Shown here: positions 21,475 to 23,146 of the stretch, one piece after another
Layout of the letters: each line of letters opens with the position of its first letter
Position numbering within the stretch: position 1 is the first letter of the stretch
Source: Oscillospiraceae bacterium
GTDB taxonomy: Bacteria; Bacillota; Clostridia; Oscillospirales; Ruminococcaceae
DNA length: 23,146 nt
Assembly: GCA_019413245.1 (NCBI GenBank)
Contig: DXNX01000021.1
Location: 1 to 23,146, forward strand
Direction of reading: 5' to 3'
Translations under genes and position numbers: made by a program
Notes under the pieces: model-generated
Seen by the model: the letters and a program-made list of their open reading frames with translations, nothing else
Databases searched by the model: none
What the model was told of the DNA's origin: nothing

Positions 21475-22893
21475 TTAAAACTGTGCGTAGTAGAAGGCCG
21501 CCGCATCCCCGCCCACCAACCGGCAGGCGAAGACCAGCACGGTCACGGCCAGCACCAGCAGCGCGGCAGCGCGCACCGCCCCGGGCAAAGCGGAAAACCG
21601 CTCGTACAGGCAGGAACCGGCGTTCTCCGCCCGCTCGGCCGCCAGGTCCAGGCCGAAGGCCAGCACCAGCGCCAGCAGCAGGAACGCCAGCTCGGTGCCG
21701 GACACCCCCAGGTCCAGGAATCCCAGCCCGGCGGCGCCGCTCGCAATGCGGCCCACCATGCCGAAGCCCTGCCCCAGACTGGGCGCCCCGAAGAAGAGGA
21801 ACGCCCCGTTGGCACACAGGGCGATGAACACCCGGCGCAGCCATACCCCGGCGGTGCCGCCCCAGTCGGCGAACCGGCGGCGCAGCGGCCGGGTCAGGGC
21901 GCCGATGCTCTGCATCAGCCCGTGGAGCAGCCCCCAGAACAGGTACTGCCACCCGCTGCCGTGCCACAGCCCGCTGACCAGAAAGGTCACGATCAGGTTG
22001 AACACCCGGCGGGGGGTGCCATGGCGGCTGCCGCCCAACGGGATGTAGATATAATCCCGCAGCCAGCTGGACAGGGAGATGTGCCACCGCTGCCAGAACT
22101 CGCCCAGGCTCTGGGCAAAGTAGGGGCGGCGGAAGTTGGGCGCCAGGGTAAAGCCCAGCACCCGGGAAGCTCCCAGGGCCAGATGGCTGTACCCGGCAAA
22201 ATCAAAGTAGAGGGAGAAGCCGAAGAACAGCCCGCCCACCAGCACCACCGGGGCGCTGCATTCGGTCCACTGGGCGTATACGGCGTTCACCCAGGCGGAG
22301 AGCAGGTTGGCCAGCACCAGCTTTTCGGTCCAGCCGCCCAGCATGGTGATGAGTCCCCGCTGCAGTTCCGCCGGCTCGCACCGGCGATGCCCGGAACACA
22401 AGGAATCCAGCTGGGGGAAGAATTCCTCCGCCCGGCCGATGGGACCGCTGAGCACCCGGGGAAAAAAGCTCATGTACACGGCGTATTTCAGAAGGTTTTT
22501 CTGCACCGGGCATTTGCTTTTGTACACGTCCGCCAGATAGGACGCGGCCTGCAGGGCGTAAAAGGCTAGACCGGTGGCAGCCAGCAGCGCCGTACCCGGG
22601 GAAGCCAGGGTCACGGCCTTGCGGGCGAACAGATACCCCGCGCTGCCCAGCAGTCCCAGTACCAGGAAGAACCGGCGTCCGGCATCGGTTCTGGCGGCGG
22701 CCAGGCCCCGGCCGCAGACCCAGGTGAACAGGGTCACACCGGCCAGGATGCCCAGGGACACGGCACCCCAGCTGGCCATATAACACACCCCTGCCGCCAG
22801 CAGCACGGCGGCCCGGGCTTTGGGCGGCACCAGCCAGAACGCCAGCACCGACACCGCAAAAAACAGGGGAAAGACAAGGGAATAATAGGTCAT
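21475..22893 (-). CDS. MBOAT-family membrane O-acyltransferase (AlgI/DltB-like)
   Basis: A 472-residue polytopic membrane protein. MTYYSLVFPLFFAVSVLAFW is the first segment. FYALQAASYLADVYK and MSFFPRVLSGPIGRAEEF are AlgI-type motifs. FDFAGYSHLALGASRVLG precedes the core EFWQRWHISLSSWLRDYIYI (H271) and GLWHGSGWQYLFWGLLHG (invariant H311). It would move acyl groups (acetyl is typical) from cytoplasmic donors to the outside. The chosen ATG at 22893 has AAAGG upstream; an earlier in-frame ATG at 22923 lacks such a site. First gene of the operon, with a ~110-nt leader after its promoter. Confidence 0.93.
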   Translation of the reverse strand: MTYYSLVFPLFFAVSVLAFWLVPPKARAAVLLAAGVCYMASWGAVSLGILAGVTLFTWVCGRGLAAARTDAGRRFFLVLGLLGSAGYLFARKAVTLASPGTALLAATGLAFYALQAASYLADVYKSKCPVQKNLLKYAVYMSFFPRVLSGPIGRAEEFFPQLDSLCSGHRRCEPAELQRGLITMLGGWTEKLVLANLLSAWVNAVYAQWTECSAPVVLVGGLFFGFSLYFDFAGYSHLALGASRVLGFTLAPNFRRPYFAQSLGEFWQRWHISLSSWLRDYIYIPLGGSRHGTPRRVFNLIVTFLVSGLWHGSGWQYLFWGLLHGLMQSIGALTRPLRRRFADWGGTAGVWLRRVFIALCANGAFLFFGAPSLGQGFGMVGRIASGAAGLGFLDLGVSGTELAFLLLALVLAFGLDLAAERAENAGSCLYERFSALPGAVRAAALLVLAVTVLVFACRLVGGDAAAFYYAQF

Positions 22894-23009
22894 GAGAAAG
22901 CCTTTCGGTGGCAAAACAGGCAAAACGGCCGCCGCAGAACCCTTCCTGCCGCGGCCCGGGCCCCGCCGTCCCCGCAGCCGGGGGCAGAGCGGGCGAAGTC
23001 TTACCCCTC
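22894..23009 (-). other. Long GC-rich leader of the MBOAT operon
   Basis: About 110 nt between the predicted transcription start and the ATG, rich in GC inverted segments (GCCGCGG, GGCCCGGGCC). It can fold strongly, but I recognise no known riboswitch and no T-run for attenuation. Confidence 0.35.
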
Positions 23010-23038
23010 ATTATACCAGCAAACCCCGCCAGCGGCAA
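23010..23038 (-). promoter_or_regulatory. Near-consensus promoter of the MBOAT operon
   Basis: On the minus strand TTGCCG (23038-23033), 17 bp, then TATAAT (23015-23010), with an extended TGG before the -10. Confidence 0.75.
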
Positions 23039-23052
23039 GGCCGCGGGCGGGG
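23024..23052 (-). terminator. Possible terminator of the right-edge gene, overlapping the MBOAT promoter
   Basis: CCCCGCC/GGCGGGG (23024-23030 with 23046-23052) encloses GCGGC/GCCGC (23032-23036 with 23040-23044) and a 3-nt loop. On the minus strand only TTT follows, so termination may be weak. The -35 hexamer lies inside the hairpin. Confidence 0.5.
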
Positions 23053-23076
23053 TGGAAAGGTCTGTTTCAGCGTGGT

Positions 23077-23146
23077 TTATTTGGCGGAACGGCGGGCGCC
23101 TTTGCCGGCTGCCTTCTTGGCGCGGGAACCCTTGCCGGTCTGGGTC
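23077..23146 (-). CDS. Basic C-terminal tail of an unidentified protein (partial)
   Basis: The last 22 codons of a gene entering from the right edge, ending with a TAA stop (23079-23077). The tail is lysine/arginine/alanine rich: GSRAKKAAGKGARRSAK. Such tails occur on DNA- or RNA-binding proteins (for example topoisomerase I or histone-like proteins), but 22 residues do not allow identification. The frame is open to the edge, and a hairpin follows the stop. Confidence 0.55.
   Translation of the reverse strand, partial: TQTGKGSRAKKAAGKGARRSAK

Noticed and set aside
20614..22569. 651-codon plus-strand open frame
   Set aside because: It is antisense to the SGNH and MBOAT genes, with no ribosome site and no domain.

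Overview
The window is strongly GC-rich (roughly mid-60s percent by eye). It carries Shine-Dalgarno sites of the GGAGG type, housekeeping -35/-10 promoters with ~17-bp spacing, a KtrAB potassium system, a PerR/Fur-type regulator with its own Cys-rich partner, and a short inverted-repeat element. I recall similar elements from Faecalibacterium/Subdoligranulum-type genomes. Together these suggest a gut Bacillota of the Oscillospiraceae/Ruminococcaceae (Faecalibacterium, Gemmiger or Subdoligranulum kin). The taxon is an inference; there is no rRNA or marker gene to settle it.

Region 1 (1-10439, minus strand) is a surface-polysaccharide glycosyltransferase block. Nine consecutive glycosyltransferase genes (five GT2-type, four GT4-type) are packed with 4-25 bp overlaps or short gaps. 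They are headed by a PPK2-family polyphosphate kinase gene that has its own promoter. A second good promoter at ~3788-3823 starts a distal sub-operon. No flippase, polymerase, priming transferase or nucleotide-sugar enzyme is visible, so the cluster must continue to the left or use genes elsewhere.

Region 2 (10451-13224) is a small mixed region. It holds the azlC-azlD branched-chain amino-acid exporter pair (azlC with a TTG start), a divergent lipoprotein of unknown function, a 57-residue Cys-rich membrane protein of the FeoB-associated type, and, divergent from it, a short PerR/Fur-like regulator followed by a strong terminator.

Region 3 (13348-17320, plus strand) is a potassium-homeostasis operon: a truncated KdpD-like sensor kinase, a KdpE-like response regulator, KtrB/TrkH channel subunit and KtrA/TrkA gating subunit, closed by a strong bidirectional terminator. 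The sensor keeps the KdpD membrane domain but lacks the large cytoplasmic KdpD/Usp input region. The arrangement implies that a Kdp-type two-component pair serves a Ktr transporter.

Region 4 (17321-17686) is non-coding. It contains three perfect hairpin-forming inverted repeats and a ~144-bp MITE-like element with ~50-bp imperfect terminal inverted repeats.

Region 5 (17687-23146, minus strand) is a probable four-gene operon driven by a near-consensus promoter at 23010-23038: an MBOAT O-acyltransferase, an SGNH/AlgJ-like partner, a DEAD-box RNA helicase and a YtcJ-type amidohydrolase. The MBOAT/SGNH pair would O-acylate an exported polymer, which may connect it functionally to the polysaccharide cluster. 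The last bases hold the basic C-terminal tail of another gene.
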